DNA from: Erythrocercus mccallii
Lineage: Eukaryota > Chordata > Aves > Passeriformes > Dicruridae
Assembly (NCBI GenBank): GCA_013397435.1
Contig: VZRG01001629.1
Location: 62,001-126,000, forward strand
Reading direction: 5' to 3'
DNA length: 64,000 bases
Position 1 is the first letter of the stretch. Every line of letters starts with the position of its first letter. Below, piece by piece: positions 36,757 through 49,107 of this stretch. The notes under the pieces were generated by a model. It did no database searches. It saw only the letters and a program-made list of their open reading frames with translations, and was not told the DNA's origin. Position numbers and translations under genes: made by a program.

Positions 36757-39700
36757 CTGTGTGGCAGAACATAGAGGTGACTTTAACAATCAATTACTTT
36801 AGGAGAAAATGCACATGACCTTTTGTGTTTATGTTCTTATCTATCCAAAAGTTTCTCTGCTTTTCTTCATCACAGGCTGCCACCTCTTTTCCAAATATCA
36901 GAGGAAACCTAAAAAGGCAATTTGGGTGCCAGTTAATAGTTTGGGGGGGAGTTGATAAATAAATGTAAAAACAGGAGGGAACAATAATGCACCTCTACTG
37001 AATCCTTATCTCACAGCACAGTAAGGCAAAGCACAGAAATAACCCACAACAAAACACGTGATGATATCAGACAGTACTTGCAGCCCTCACAAGGGCACTC
37101 TTCTCTGAGCTATTCTACTGTTTTACACAGAGATTTTTTTCAAATCAGCTCAAGAAAGTGAGCCTCCAAAACAGCAGGAAGGTGTGGAGAATTTTCAAAC
37201 CACTCAGTGAAACAAAGCAAATACAGGAGTTAAGGTATCACAGAAGCAATCTAGGCCAGTTGATGCTGCCAAAAGGCCACAAAGAAAACAATTTCTCACA
37301 GAACCATAATGTACCTTTCTAAACCACAGATCAGTGGGTAATTTATGCTCCAAAGCAAGAAGTGTTTATGGTATTTAGATTTTTTCCTACATTATTAGCT
37401 GCAGATACTACAAGAGCTTAGTCAGAGATAACAATTCACTGATGCAAGATAATATGGCAGAAAAAAAGCACCTGCATATTGTTATTGAAAGCTTAAATAA
37501 AAATACTTCCATATTTGTAGAGCTAGCCTATCTCCAAAAAGGTTAAATGATTCCACACTGAGGTTCTAGGCAGGAGCACTCCACACCAGTCACATCCAGT
37601 TGAGTTTGCCTCAACAGTTTAAAATCTCAGCTGAAAGTATTCAAGGTAGTAGCTAAGTGCATCTAATACACTTTACAGCCAGGTGGAATTCTGACTAAAT
37701 TCACTTTTACTGATCTTGTACTACAGAAAAAAACTAAATCAATAGAAATAGTGCAATTATGAGAACACTGGTAATGAAAGAGCAAGTCCCATAAACTTCT
37801 GTCAATTCTCTTTTAACACAGATTGTGAAGAGCAGTTTTTCTGCCTTTCACTGTTTCTAAAGTACTCAAAACATGGGAGAAGCTCCAAGGCAGAAAACAT
37901 TCCATAATCTACCAATACATGAAATACTTCTTTGCTCCATTACATTTGTCTTGTTCTTATCTGCCAGTAATAGCTACTGTGAGTGTCACTTAGAAGCCAC
38001 ATGTCTGAAAATCTAGGACAAGTGTTATTTGGAAGGTCCTTTCTCCTTAACAACTTAGTGAAACACTTAAATATATCTCACTCAAAGCCTCAAAACAATA
38101 GTAAATCCCCATTTTCAAGTCTTAGGCAGAATGTGTCCAGAAATCATCATGACGGATGTTATACGTGACTTCTTAAGCACAGTAATATAAAGCACATTTT
38201 ACCAGTTTCTGAAGAAATAGCTTCCTTTTAACTCAAACTGACACACATACCACTTCAAATTTTAACACAACGGGAAGGTGAGTCATTGGCAGCTAATTCC
38301 AGCTCTCCTTTTTCAATTCAACCTGCATCAGGATTTATTATTCAGAACTGGGACTGAAATGGCACACATGAAGCTGGTCAGAGATAGGGCTGCTCTGCTT
38401 GAAGGTGGTGCTTGATTTCCACAAGGTGTCAAACAAGTAATTTGAATGACCTGACCTTCTACAAGTCATCGCAAGACAGATTCTATTCCTTTTCAAATAT
38501 CACAGTTTAAGAGCTTGAAACAGACTAAAAGTCAGCAAAACTCCAGAATGTGAATACTGTTTCTTAGCACAGCTGACACAACCAGCTTCACCACCAGCTC
38601 CTGCACTCTACCAGCTGGCTCTGATATTTACAGTCAGCTGTTTATTAACTCACTACATTATTTCAATTGCCTTTAGTCTGACTCAATTCCTAAATTACAG
38701 AGAATTGCTTCCCTGAAAACAGGAAGTTCACTACTCATGTATACAGAAACCAAATTGCTGAAAAGTTGACATTTTTTACCTATAGTCTTGACTAAAATTG
38801 CCATCACACTAAAGCATCTAAAGTTTGCTGTATTAGATTCTTATTACTGCTCTGGTCTGCTATTTCACATCGTTGTGTAGCTCACTTCTGCCAACACAGC
38901 TTATCCTTTAAAGGTATCACAGTTTCACTCCCATTACTCACTTTGTTATCATGAACCAGTACTTAAGTAACAGCTGGTACTACAAGAAAATGCCTTTAGT
39001 CCAGCCAAACACTTTAGAGATTTTTCAAGCTTTCAAAGAATTACTTTTTTTTCTGCAACTATACAACCAAAAGAGTTTCTGGTGACACTGAAGGACAGTG
39101 TGCCTCAACCATCCAAGCAATGCTGAGTTGTTCTGCATACTGCAGGAGTGCTTCTGGTGACAGGGACACTGAGGGTTCTGAGGCAGCTCACCCTGCCAGA
39201 CACAGAGCTCGGGGACTGGATGGACTGCTCTGGAGGGAAATGGCCTGTGGACACATCAGGTCCAACATGAGTGTCTTCAAATTCTCATCTATCCTTCTCC
39301 AGCCAGGTTGGGATTATTACTCACAGGGTAATGTTACCAGTAAAATCTATGCTGTAAGTAAAATGAGAGCAGGTTTCTGTCTTAGCTGCAGTTTTGTTGA
39401 AGCTCCTGAATTTTATTACCATCATCGTAACTCAGGGTTGAGGCAATATTTAACACACACATTATTCAGAGCCTGTGTGGAAAGGTAGTTACAGCCTTTC
39501 TCTTTTGCTGTAAAGAAAACTTGCAAACAAAGCCAAGAAAAGAAAAAAGGGATCAATTACAAGTTTCACTTCATTCAGACCTTGTTTTTCATCTTGCTTC
39601 CTAACACTCCATATATGAACACAACAAAATCCACTACCCAGACCTAACTCCCCTCTCATTCTAATCTGTTTCCCAAAGGAAGGAAAAGTGTATTTGGAAA

Positions 39701-42700
39701 ACAAGCACAGATGTGTAACAGGAAGCACTTGGGGTACACAGAAGAGAAGCCTTTTTCTATTAAGAAGAAAATACCTTGTTTGTGCGTTTGAACTCAGTGG
39801 AAGAAAGCAGAATCCAGGTACCACCACCTGCTCCAAAACTGGGTCTTTCTTGAGCCAAGTTTTTCTGGAGCTGAAAAGAAACACCATCATATTACCACTA
39901 AGAAATTGTGAAAATGTATTTCCACACATTTAGGTAGTGCCCAGAGTCTAAAGACGTTGCAAGGACCTATTGTGCTGGGCTTCACATGAACAGCAAAAGC
40001 ACACTCCTACAATTTCACAAAAAGAAAACAGACTTCAGTCCCATTTTCCTTCCAATTTCCTTCTCCATCAACACTGATTCCTGTAGATGTGTCTCATAAT
40101 GAAACTGGACAAACTCAGCAAGTGCTGATTCTACAAAAACCGTCTAGCTGCAGGAAGCTCAGAACAACCTAAGCTGCCTTTATAAAGCAACTACATAGTG
40201 ATTGTGTTTGTAATGTTACACATCAAGAGAGATACAATTTGAAGAGGAAGAACATGCAATGATGGATGATAGTGTCAAATCAGAAATATTTTATACTCAT
40301 TCTCTATTAAGTATATTAATTTCAAATTGTAAGAAGTGAATACTCTTCAAAATTATTTTTGCACTAGTTTGCCACAATTCATTCTTATCTGTCAGAGTTA
40401 CCTTCTCATTCCAGCTACAATACAACTTTTAGTTTCATTTAATCTGAGTTATCCATGAAGGGAGAGGAACTTAAAAACATTCCAACATCTTCTTAATAAT
40501 ATATAAGAGCATTAACATTTTCAAATGAACACCCAAAAGTTCACAGGAGGCCCAAGCAATCCAATTTCATGAAAGAGCAAGTCTGACAAAAATTATTGAT
40601 CCAGCCTTATCAGGCATTACTGTAACAGCTCACAGAGTGTCACTGCTGACACCACCTGCCTGAAACCCTTCATGCTGGGGAAAAGGTTACAGCAACCTTT
40701 CTCTTTACGTCCATGCTTCTCCCTGCCACTCCCTCTGTCACACTTTCAGAAGATCAGTGTCACATTATCTCCTCCTTGCGCAATTTGCAAAGTAACTTTT
40801 TGGTGCTATTAGCTAACACTTCCCTTGCAAACTAAGTGGGGGTTTTCTGAGGTTCCCAGTCAAACCCTCCAGCAATGGGTGGATCTCACTTTTCAGGATA
40901 GCACATCAAGTTATTTCAGATAGATTCCTCCCATCCCAATTTCTTACTTCACCAGGATTACTGCTGGGGAAGCAGGGAGAACCTTAATGGAAAGGAGAGC
41001 ACACAGCACTCTTTTCCCTCTCGTGTTGGAGGAATAGCATATTCTGACACACATGCTGCAGACATGAGACCTCCTGAAATCTGTCTGTGTTTCCCCAGGC
41101 ACACATGCATTTCTTTAAAAGTATTAGTTATCATTCAGAATGACAGCAAAAGAACTGTTATCATCCCCACTGGAAAGAAAAAGGCAAACAGGAGAAGTGT
41201 CCTGAGCCAGCTAAGACATAACAAGTAAGGAGAACAAATTAGACTGAAGATGGCTTAAAAGCAGTGTAATCTTTTTAACTTCTTGTTCAAGGACAACGTG
41301 TCTCCAAGAAAGCCACATGGATGGGAGAATATAATGGTGTATTTCACAGGGCTAACAAATAATTGTGAATGGTGAGCCCTGTCAGGCATGGCACACACAC
41401 TGGTTATTGCACCACAGGACATCCTCTGTCATTCCACATCCAGCAGAACAGTCAAACAGAATATTTAATGCTACTGACCACTGGCAGATCGTTCATATTT
41501 AAGACTTACCATCACAGGACAGGAAGAACTTAGCAGCAAAGTTATTTTAAACTCCATCACACACATTCTAAAAGAGAAAACTCCTAGCAATAGTGCATTG
41601 ACTCAACTACTCAAAGGTTCTCCAACCCCTAGAGCACTTTTAAATTAAGGAGATATCCAATACAAGTAGGTTTTGAGGGCCCCTTACTAAACAGCAAGCT
41701 GTTTACTCTCTTCTACATCTGACGGCATGAACAACTCTCTGAAGACTGTCTCTGCATCACCAAGTAGCTCCTCCAATCCCCCTCAGCTCCCTTGCTAATG
41801 TAAAACAAAGAGAAAAACTTCCTAGAAAACAACTTTTCATTTCATACAGATACAAGATAAACACTTCCTGCTCTCGCTGCACATGCCACATACGATCAAA
41901 CAGATAATTACATTTGTTGCTGGAAAAAAAAAAGCTACACAATATTCACCTACATCAGCAAGCAGCCTTGTTCGGAGAAGCTAATCTAACTCAATGTTTT
42001 TCTAAACTTTGACGCAAGACTGATTTTTCTTTATTTTCCCCTCTCTGTTTTCAATGCTAAGTCATTAAACTCCACTGCATTTCCACATTTCATGTCACAT
42101 AAGATTTGCACCAGCGTTCCAACATTTGTTACCAGGAAGGTACTAGAAGGAAAGAGGAAATTCCTCACAGCAGTAAATACTTTTTTTGAAAGCATTACAG
42201 TAGACATTACTGGTACCATGAAATAATGTCGTAGAAGCATTGTGGTTGAAAAAGACCTTTAATGTACCAAGGAAGGTTCAAACACACAAGGCACCTCACT
42301 TTACCTGGAAGGCTGCCAATACAAAACACCTTTAGAACTGAAGTGAAAGAGGTTCAGCTCTGTAGGAGTGTTTTTCCTTGCTTTCATCCAGCACCTGGGA
42401 GGCATGAAGAGGAGCTCTGTTTAGGTAAAAAAAAAGCAAACGATAGTTCTTTGAAGTTATCAGAACATACACCAATCTTCCCAAGCAAATTGTGAGTCAT
42501 AACATTGTATGATAGAGGCTTTTAGAAGCAGTCAGCTTGTAAATGGGGGGGAAAAAAAAGGCGGCAGTGGCTTATTTTTCAACAAATCTGACACTTCACG
42601 GACAAATGCCAGTGGTGTCAGGGAATGATTTTTGGCTATCACAAGTCCTGCTGATGCCAGCAGCTGAGCTGTCACCCAGGGCTGTCCCGCTGCTTCTCCT

Positions 42701-43255
42701 GCCTCAGAAGGTCACTCTGCTCAAACTAATGCCACAAAGTACACATTAGGCAGATTTTCAGTGCTCGTCGGGGCTCACAGCTCCAGCTTTATGTCAGAGG
42801 AAAATCGCGGGAACGAAAACATTTCTCGTGATCACACTAGGAGCTGGTTCATTCGCCTTTGCGTGCTCTTTTCCCGCTCCAGCAACGTCCTCAATAGAAA
42901 GCAGCTGCCATAGGAGTGTACAGACTTACCACTCTTTATTGAAAACCGCACTATGTACGAAACAAAGCACTTTAAACCCTCGGGGAATAGATTTCCAGCT
43001 CCAGACACCAGGAAACCTCCGCATTCCTTGGGGAGGGCCCCCAGACCCAAAGCAGCCGGCCGGAGGGCTGAGGCACCTTCCAGCCGTCCCCGAGCAGCCG
43101 GGGCTGCCGCCGCTCCCGGCGTCCGAGCGCTCTGCCCGCCACACTCCCGGACGAGCCGCAGGAGCGGGACTCCTGGGGACTCCCCTCCCTCCCCTCAGCT
43201 GGCCGAGCCGGGAAGCGCCGCGGCCGCAGCAGCCCCTGCCCTGCCCTGCCCTCAC
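36757..43255 (-). other. MKNK1: MKNK1 first intron (about 6.5 kb)
   Basis: Between the putative non-coding first exon and the first coding exon, no further coding exon is recognised. Additional untranslated exons may be hidden here; they cannot be called from sequence alone. A CR1 fragment lies at 42231-42283. The other MKNK1 introns (0.5-3.1 kb each) likewise show nothing recognisable. Confidence 0.5.
42231..42283 (-). mobile_element. CR1 LINE 3'-end fragment
   Basis: TAGAAGCATTGTGGTTGAAA followed by AAGACCTTTAATG resembles the reverse complement of the avian CR1 3' end, whose common form reads TAGAATCAT, GGTTGGAAAAGACCTTTAAG. It is short and diverged; recognised from memory. Confidence 0.5.
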
Positions 43256-43440
43256 CTCCATGGCGGCCGCGGGTCCCTGCTCGGCGGGGCGGCACCGCCC
43301 GCCCCCGCCCCCTGCGTGCGAGGGGCGGCGGGAGCGCGCCTGCGCGCGGCACCGCCCCCTCCGCGCCCCCTCCCGGGAGCGCGCCCGGCCGCACGCGCGG
43401 CCCGCGGGGCGCGTGCGCGCGAGGCGGGATCGCGGCTCCT
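43256..43440 (-). other. MKNK1: Putative MKNK1 non-coding exon 1 (5' limit unknown)
   Basis: On the minus strand, GCCGCCATGGAG is followed directly by GTGAGGGC, an excellent donor at the 43256/43255 boundary inside the CpG island. The upstream limit (transcription start) is a guess. The exon would carry a Kozak-type ATG (43261) only two codons before the splice site, discussed in the findings. Confidence 0.45.
43408..43419. promoter_or_regulatory. NRF-1-like site
   Basis: GGCGCGTGCGCG matches the palindromic NRF-1 consensus (YGCGCRTGCGCR) except at the first base. It sits in the CpG island just upstream of the putative exon 1, a typical place. Prediction by motif only. Confidence 0.4.
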
Positions 43441-45367
43441 CTGAGGGGACCGGGGCAGTGAACATCAGTGGGGGAACGTCAATGGGGCAGCAGCGTGGAA
43501 CCGGCCCTGCTCCCCAGGCTGGGCTGGCTGCTTGCAGTCTTCTCCCCCCCAGGAGCGAGATAGCAGAATCACTTCGGTTGAAGAACCCAAGATCGTCGAG
43601 TCCGATCTATAACCGAACATCGCTGTGTCAACCGAGTGCCACGTCCCTTCCTTCCTTAAACACCTCACGTTCAGTAAGCCAGGTGTGCCTTCAGGCAGGA
43701 CAGACTAAGAACAGAAAGGAAAAGAGCCTGGATAAACCTAGGGAGGATGGAAAGCCTGCTGTTGTACAGGGTGTCCAAAGGACTCCGAGAAGGTGGTGCT
43801 GAAATCTCCTCCTCAGCAGCAGCTCTGCATCCCACCCTCACTTGCTCCTATCCCCTTTGGGATAATTAAAGTCCTGCTGCATTTTTTCTATGCCGCCTTG
43901 AATAATTTAGATGCAGCCTACTTTCCTCCAGCTAATTCCTTACCTCCCCACAACTGATCTCTTTTTATATTAGCAGTGAAACATATGTTCCCTTTGTGTC
44001 CAATACAGCTACAAAAGACAGGCAGCAGTGTAAAAGCAGTGGAGGGAAGACAAACATGCCACTCAAATACTTCTAATAATACTTTTTAGCAACTATGATT
44101 GAATTAGGCTTTTAATTTGTTAGTGTTATCCCTTTTTAGGTTGGTTATATTGCCAGAAAATATATTTGATTGGAAAAACAATCAGGTTTTCTTCTCAGCA
44201 GAGGCACAAGACACCTGCTTTGTACAACAGCTCCAAGAGAAAAAAAATAGTAGCAGAAATCTTGCTTTGGAGTTTGCAGATGAGTCCAGTCTTTCAGTTT
44301 TACAAAGAAAAATTCTGATTTATTCACAGGTGTTAAAAAGGCTCAGGAAGAGACAGCTGTCAGTGCTATTTCCCACTGTAAGGCTGAGAAAGAGGGTGGA
44401 TTCATTTGTGGAGAGGGTGGCAAGAAACAGCTCATTTCCACATTAACTCAGACTGGCATTTTATAAGGTTATTCTCAGTTTTGGGTGACATTTCAGCTCT
44501 CATTTGAGTAGAATAAATGAAAATATGTAAACTTGGTAAATTTAGAGTTTGTGTTAAAAAGAAAAAAAAGAGTAGATGAACTCCTCTGAGATACTACTCC
44601 CTGCCTCGTTTGTGATATAGTATAATTTCCATAAGGATTTCAAACGTCCATGGAGATGCTAGTTTTGCTGGGAAGTGGGAGATGTTGATGCCTAGAGACT
44701 GCAAGCATTGTACTGCGTGGCTGCAGATATAAGAGCAATAATGGGAAACTTTGAAGCAGAACCTGAACACACCTGGAAAAAAATCAAAGTAAATTGCAAG
44801 TTATCAAGTTATCAGGACTTTGGAACTCACATATAGATGTTCTAGCTCATTTTAGTTTGAATTTGTGAAGATCTGGGAATTTTCACACCATGTCACCCCA
44901 TTTCACCTGGGAGATGGAAATTGCCAAATAGCAAAAAGCCTGTAGGAAAATGGGTAGCAAACGAAAATAGCCCTTTCCACCTACAGAGCACCAGAAACCA
45001 TCTTTAAGCTGCCATGAAGTGAGAACAACTTCTTTCAGCTATACTGACCCAAACCTTTTAGCCTTTCAGCTGCCACACACAGGGTTAGTAACTTGTTGAT
45101 AACCGTATTTTTCACCCAAAGCTGTTCAATTCCAGTAGTGTTTGCTGTTGTTGAAATGGCTCAAGTTGAAACCCAAAATTCAGATTAGTTAATGAATTAC
45201 AGCTTTAATGCATGAGCATCCCAGCACTGCAGTGTTTCCATCTGGATATGCAGCTTGATATCCTCAACTATCCACAAGCTCAGCAAATCAAAGGCAAGTT
45301 CAGACATATGTTACCTACTCTTGCTGCCTTCTCTGCAAGAGAAGAGAGAGAGCTGCCAATCCCTCAC

Positions 45368-45716
45368 CTGGGTTCAAAGGACACAGCTCAGAAGCAGAGC
45401 AGAGCCTGAGACAGCCGAAACCCGCAGGTCCCGGGACGGGATGGGGTTAATGACCATCAGTGGTTTCTCTGTGGTAGCCTCTCCCAGGATGAAAGCATGC
45501 TTTGTTCTTGTCACCAAGCTGCCAGTATAAACAGCAGAAGCATTGAAGCCTGTTTTCTGAGGGATGCACTCGTGCAAGTTGGTGCAATATCTGATGTCTA
45601 AGAAGGTGCAAGCCCAGGAATATTTCTCCATGGCAAAGCCAGCCCCAGTAGCTGTTGCCCACAGGAATCTCTGGTAGCCCATCCAGGCTGAGGATGCTCC
45701 TGTTTCCCTCTCTCCC
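45368..45716 (-). other. Exon-like segment with a 100-codon open frame, unknown
   Basis: On the minus strand a branch-point-like CCTACTAAT, a pyrimidine tract and CCCTGAG precede 45716, and a consensus donor CCCAG|GTGAGG follows 45368. Between them one frame is open from the acceptor to TGA at 45376-45374, encoding a mixed-composition peptide (for example HAFILGEATTEKPL). I do not recognise a family. It could be the end of an unannotated gene, an alternative upstream exon of MKNK1 (same strand, 2 kb upstream of its CpG island), a non-coding RNA exon, or chance. Confidence 0.2.
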
Positions 45717-47098
45717 CTCAGGGAAGGGATTAGTAGGCTTTTCTCTCCACTAGCTACCCACCTATTTCCACAACACCTCCAAACCTTTTATCCTTGAGTA
45801 GTTCAGGACTCAAGTCCGTACAACTTCTCATGTTAATCTCCACTTGAACAGAAGGGTAGACTGTGTGAGTAGCCCAAATCCAAGCAACCACATCCAGACT
45901 CTCAACATCTAGAATTCTATCAATTCAGGGGAGGTCATGTCAAACTTCTGTAGATTATTTTCAAATTGAATTCATTGTGGTTTTCAAATCCCATTCATTG
46001 CTTCTTGTTCCACCTTTTCCTGCTGGGTTAAAGGGCTCTTACACAAAACAGCATCTTCTTACTGTGGGAGCAGATGTCTGTTCTCAAAACAAGGTGTATA
46101 TACTTGAGTTGTTGTTTTTCTGTCCCTTTTGATCTTTGAAAGATAACCCAGCTGCACAACACACTTAACCAGAGGGCAAATCTTGTTTCAATCTAGTATG
46201 TTATAAAAAATGAGGGGAAAATAAAAAATAAGTATTTTGGTTTTCATTTGTTGTTTTTAATAGAATAGGCATGGTATTTCTGGGAAATGTTTATGCTAAT
46301 ATTTCAGAGGTAAGTCCCATGTAAAGTGAAGAAGAAAGTACCTCCTCAAAGTATAATTAACTTATTAACAACAATAATTCGTTCTTCCATATGACTTTTA
46401 TTTTTTAATAGCTTTTCAAGTGCATGGCTGCTTTTTACCCATGCAGTATGCAGCAGAGAAGAGAAGGATCCATCTGTGTTGGCTGTTAGGCAAAATAAGA
46501 GGCAATTACCAAAACTAGTTTTGATTTATCAGTGTTACAAATGGATCACAGTACTCCAGCCTATGTTTTACTGCTGAAATTATTTTAAGCCTTGACTAGA
46601 ATTATTCTGCTCTTATCTGCCCACTGCCAAGCACCTGAGTCTATGTTTAAGCCCTGCAATCTATTCTGATTTTCAGGACACAGAGCATGTACTGTTCTCT
46701 TTGCTGTTCAAAGAATCTGTACAGGCTGTTTCTCTGAAAATTTAGGCAGATAAACCCAGAGAGAGGCTTATGCAACCACATTTGCCAGGATCAAGCTTCT
46801 GTGTCATTCCTTTGTTGTGAATGTCCCTTCTTCACCTCCACCCCCTAAAAAATACCAGAATAAAAAAGGAGAGAAAGCACTCTTTCTTTCAGGAAATCTT
46901 ATGATTCATGTGTAGTGTATCAGTAGTGTGGGCTATCTCTACCCCTAGAGACCATGTTTCAGTGTTCCATCTGGCAAAGTTCTTCACATCAGAGGACAAA
47001 GAAAAATTCTCAAGATGGGCACTAAAAATTTCCATGTGGATGTGAATGCCAGGCTGAAACCTGCTTTTCCTGTAGCCAAATCCATGAGGAGTACTCAC

Positions 47099-47178
47099 AG
47101 CTTCACACAGTGCCACCCTGCTGCCCTCTGGGACAGAGATCCTGAACTGACTCTGTTTAATGGAGAGCAACATGGGAC
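47099..47178 (-). other. Exon-like 80-bp segment, unknown
   Basis: A good acceptor (ATGTTTTCCAG) and a good donor (GAAGCT|GTGAGTAC) bracket an 80-bp open segment lying within a longer 126-codon open frame on the minus strand. No protein family is recognised. Splice-like pairs at this spacing also occur by chance. Confidence 0.12.
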
Positions 47179-49043
47179 CTGGAAAACATGTGGCCTTCTG
47201 GAGAGCAACAAACCAAACCTTCTGAACACAAGCAGCAAAATGCTTGTGTCCACTGTACAAGTTGGCCATTAGAAGCTGTTACTGTGCAGCCTGAACTGCC
47301 CCATCTACCCCCAGCAGCTTCTCAGCAGCAGCAGTGACTTCTACCAGTCCAGACTGCATTTCATCCTCAACAGTTCCTCACTGTTCCTCGCTGGACAAAA
47401 AGGTTGAGATCTGGTGATGTTACACGTGGTGTTTTCATGATATATTGCTATTAGAATGAGCAAGACAACGCTCATGTCCTTGGGTTCCCTGGGATATTAC
47501 TGAGATGAGTAACAACCTCTTTGGCCAATTTTTTTGACACTGCAGTTTTATCCCATGACACTGTACATACCACATCTCTCTGAGTTGTCCAGAGGTCTAA
47601 ACCTCTAAACCTCACTGCCTAAGCAGTATTTGTACCTGGATTAAAGGCTTGGAGCCAGGGATGACCAACTGTCCAGAAAATCCATTTGATAAGTGAGGGT
47701 TGATAACTTCATCCTACCAAAGTGGGTTCCTCAGACAGGAGGGATGCTGCTGTACAAGTGAGAAGCACCAAAGAGGGAGGCTCTCAGATGCTTCTTTTTT
47801 GTGCTTGTGCAGGAGAAGGAGCTTCTTTAATCCTCCTATTGCTATGGGCTTGTTACAAGAAAGTGTAATATAAAAGTGTCTGTGAGTTTTAATGAATTTG
47901 TAAGTCATAGCACAAAAATGGTGTCTTGGGGAGAAGATTGTTGTCACTGCTGGAAACAGAAGTGGGAAGATGATTTTCCCTCTGAGTGGTGACATTTTCA
48001 AATGCAGAATGCCAGTTTCATCTCGTGTTCCTGATCTATTTAGTTGGGTTTTTTTTTCATCAGAGAGCAGTAATGCCCAGCAGGTTGCTGCTGGAGGATT
48101 ACTCAAATGGCAGCAAAGCTTCTCCTTCTAACACAGGCTGAAGAGTTGTACAAGGTAAAGAATCCTGAAAATATGGATCCTCTCTCCTCATGATTATTGT
48201 TCCTGGCAGCAGATTGTTAAATGCATACCACCACTTGTTAAATATGGAGTAACCTGTGTTCAGCAGCTGTTCTGTAAGAAAAGCCCTACAATCCAGGATT
48301 TCTACAAAGTCCCAAAATTACTTCAAGTTTCCCCACAAAACACATGATTTGGGAGAACAAGTGCCAAATACATTTAAAAGCAGCAGCTGTGGAGCTGCTG
48401 TACTCAGTATCCAATGAGTATTGCCTGAAGAGTGCTATCCCAGTTATCCTCCTTGCTGCCAAGGAACCTGCGGCTGGCCCCATTGGTGAGCCAGCTTGGA
48501 TGGGTGAAAGGTTGGGTGAGCTCAGGCATTGGGAATGACTGGAGATGACGGGGCAGTCAAAGTGTGGCCAGCAGTGACTACACAGGCAGTGAGTCCTGCC
48601 CTGTGGGTGTGAGTAGCAGATGACATCACCTGGAATCCCCAGTGGATAAATGTAAGGTGCCTCACTGGAGATAAATGGATTTCAGTGTTCCACTGGAACC
48701 TTCAAGAAATTTGCAGGCAGAGCCTCACAGCCACCTGTACAGCAAGAAATCCTCTTGTGTGAAATACCTCATGGTGCTCTGTTCTCCATGCAGACATGGC
48801 ATTTCAGGGTCTCTTTACAACAGGGACCTGAGTGCTGCACTCTTGCTTTGGGGTTTTCCTGACATTTATGAGTCGTTTGTCCTTCCTTGACCTGCATGAG
48901 TGAACCTGGCCGACCAGGTTGTGTTAGCAAAGCAATCACTCCCCAGAAGGTACAAGTTGCATACATTCAAGAGAAGAACTCTTGTTGCTAGTTGTGAAAG
49001 TCTTTTGAGTCATGTTAGCTCAGTTCCAAAAGAGTGAACAGGG

Positions 49044-49107
49044 AATTATCAAGTAATTATCAACTATATTATATATATATATATATATATTATAAATTAT
49101 CAAGTAA
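49044..49107. repeat. (AT)n array flanked by 13-bp direct repeats
   Basis: A TATATA tract of about 30 bp (49066-49092) is bracketed by two copies of AATTATCAAGTAA, at 49044-49056 and 49095-49107. The copies may be a duplicated insertion target or a slippage product; no mobile element is recognised between them. Confidence 0.8.

Larger units (their letters stand above)
43030..43460. promoter_or_regulatory. MKNK1: CpG island, probable MKNK1 promoter
   Basis: Composition switches abruptly to very high G+C with dense CpG across about 430 bp, unlike anything else in the window. It contains GC-box (Sp1-type) tracts such as CCGCCCCCGCCCC near 43295 and repeated CGCGC motifs, and no obvious TATA box. 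A housekeeping-type promoter at the 5' end of MKNK1 is the simplest reading. Divergent transcription to the plus strand is possible but not shown. Confidence 0.88.

Noticed and set aside
42828..43802. 324-codon plus-strand ORF, the longest in the window
   Set aside because: It spans the CpG island, where stop codons are rare, and is Pro/Ala/Arg-rich. Overlapping long frames exist on both strands, and no domain or conserved start is seen.
46889..47269. 126-codon minus-strand ORF taken as a whole gene
   Set aside because: No family resemblance; only an 80-bp internal segment has splice-like borders, kept as a weak observation.
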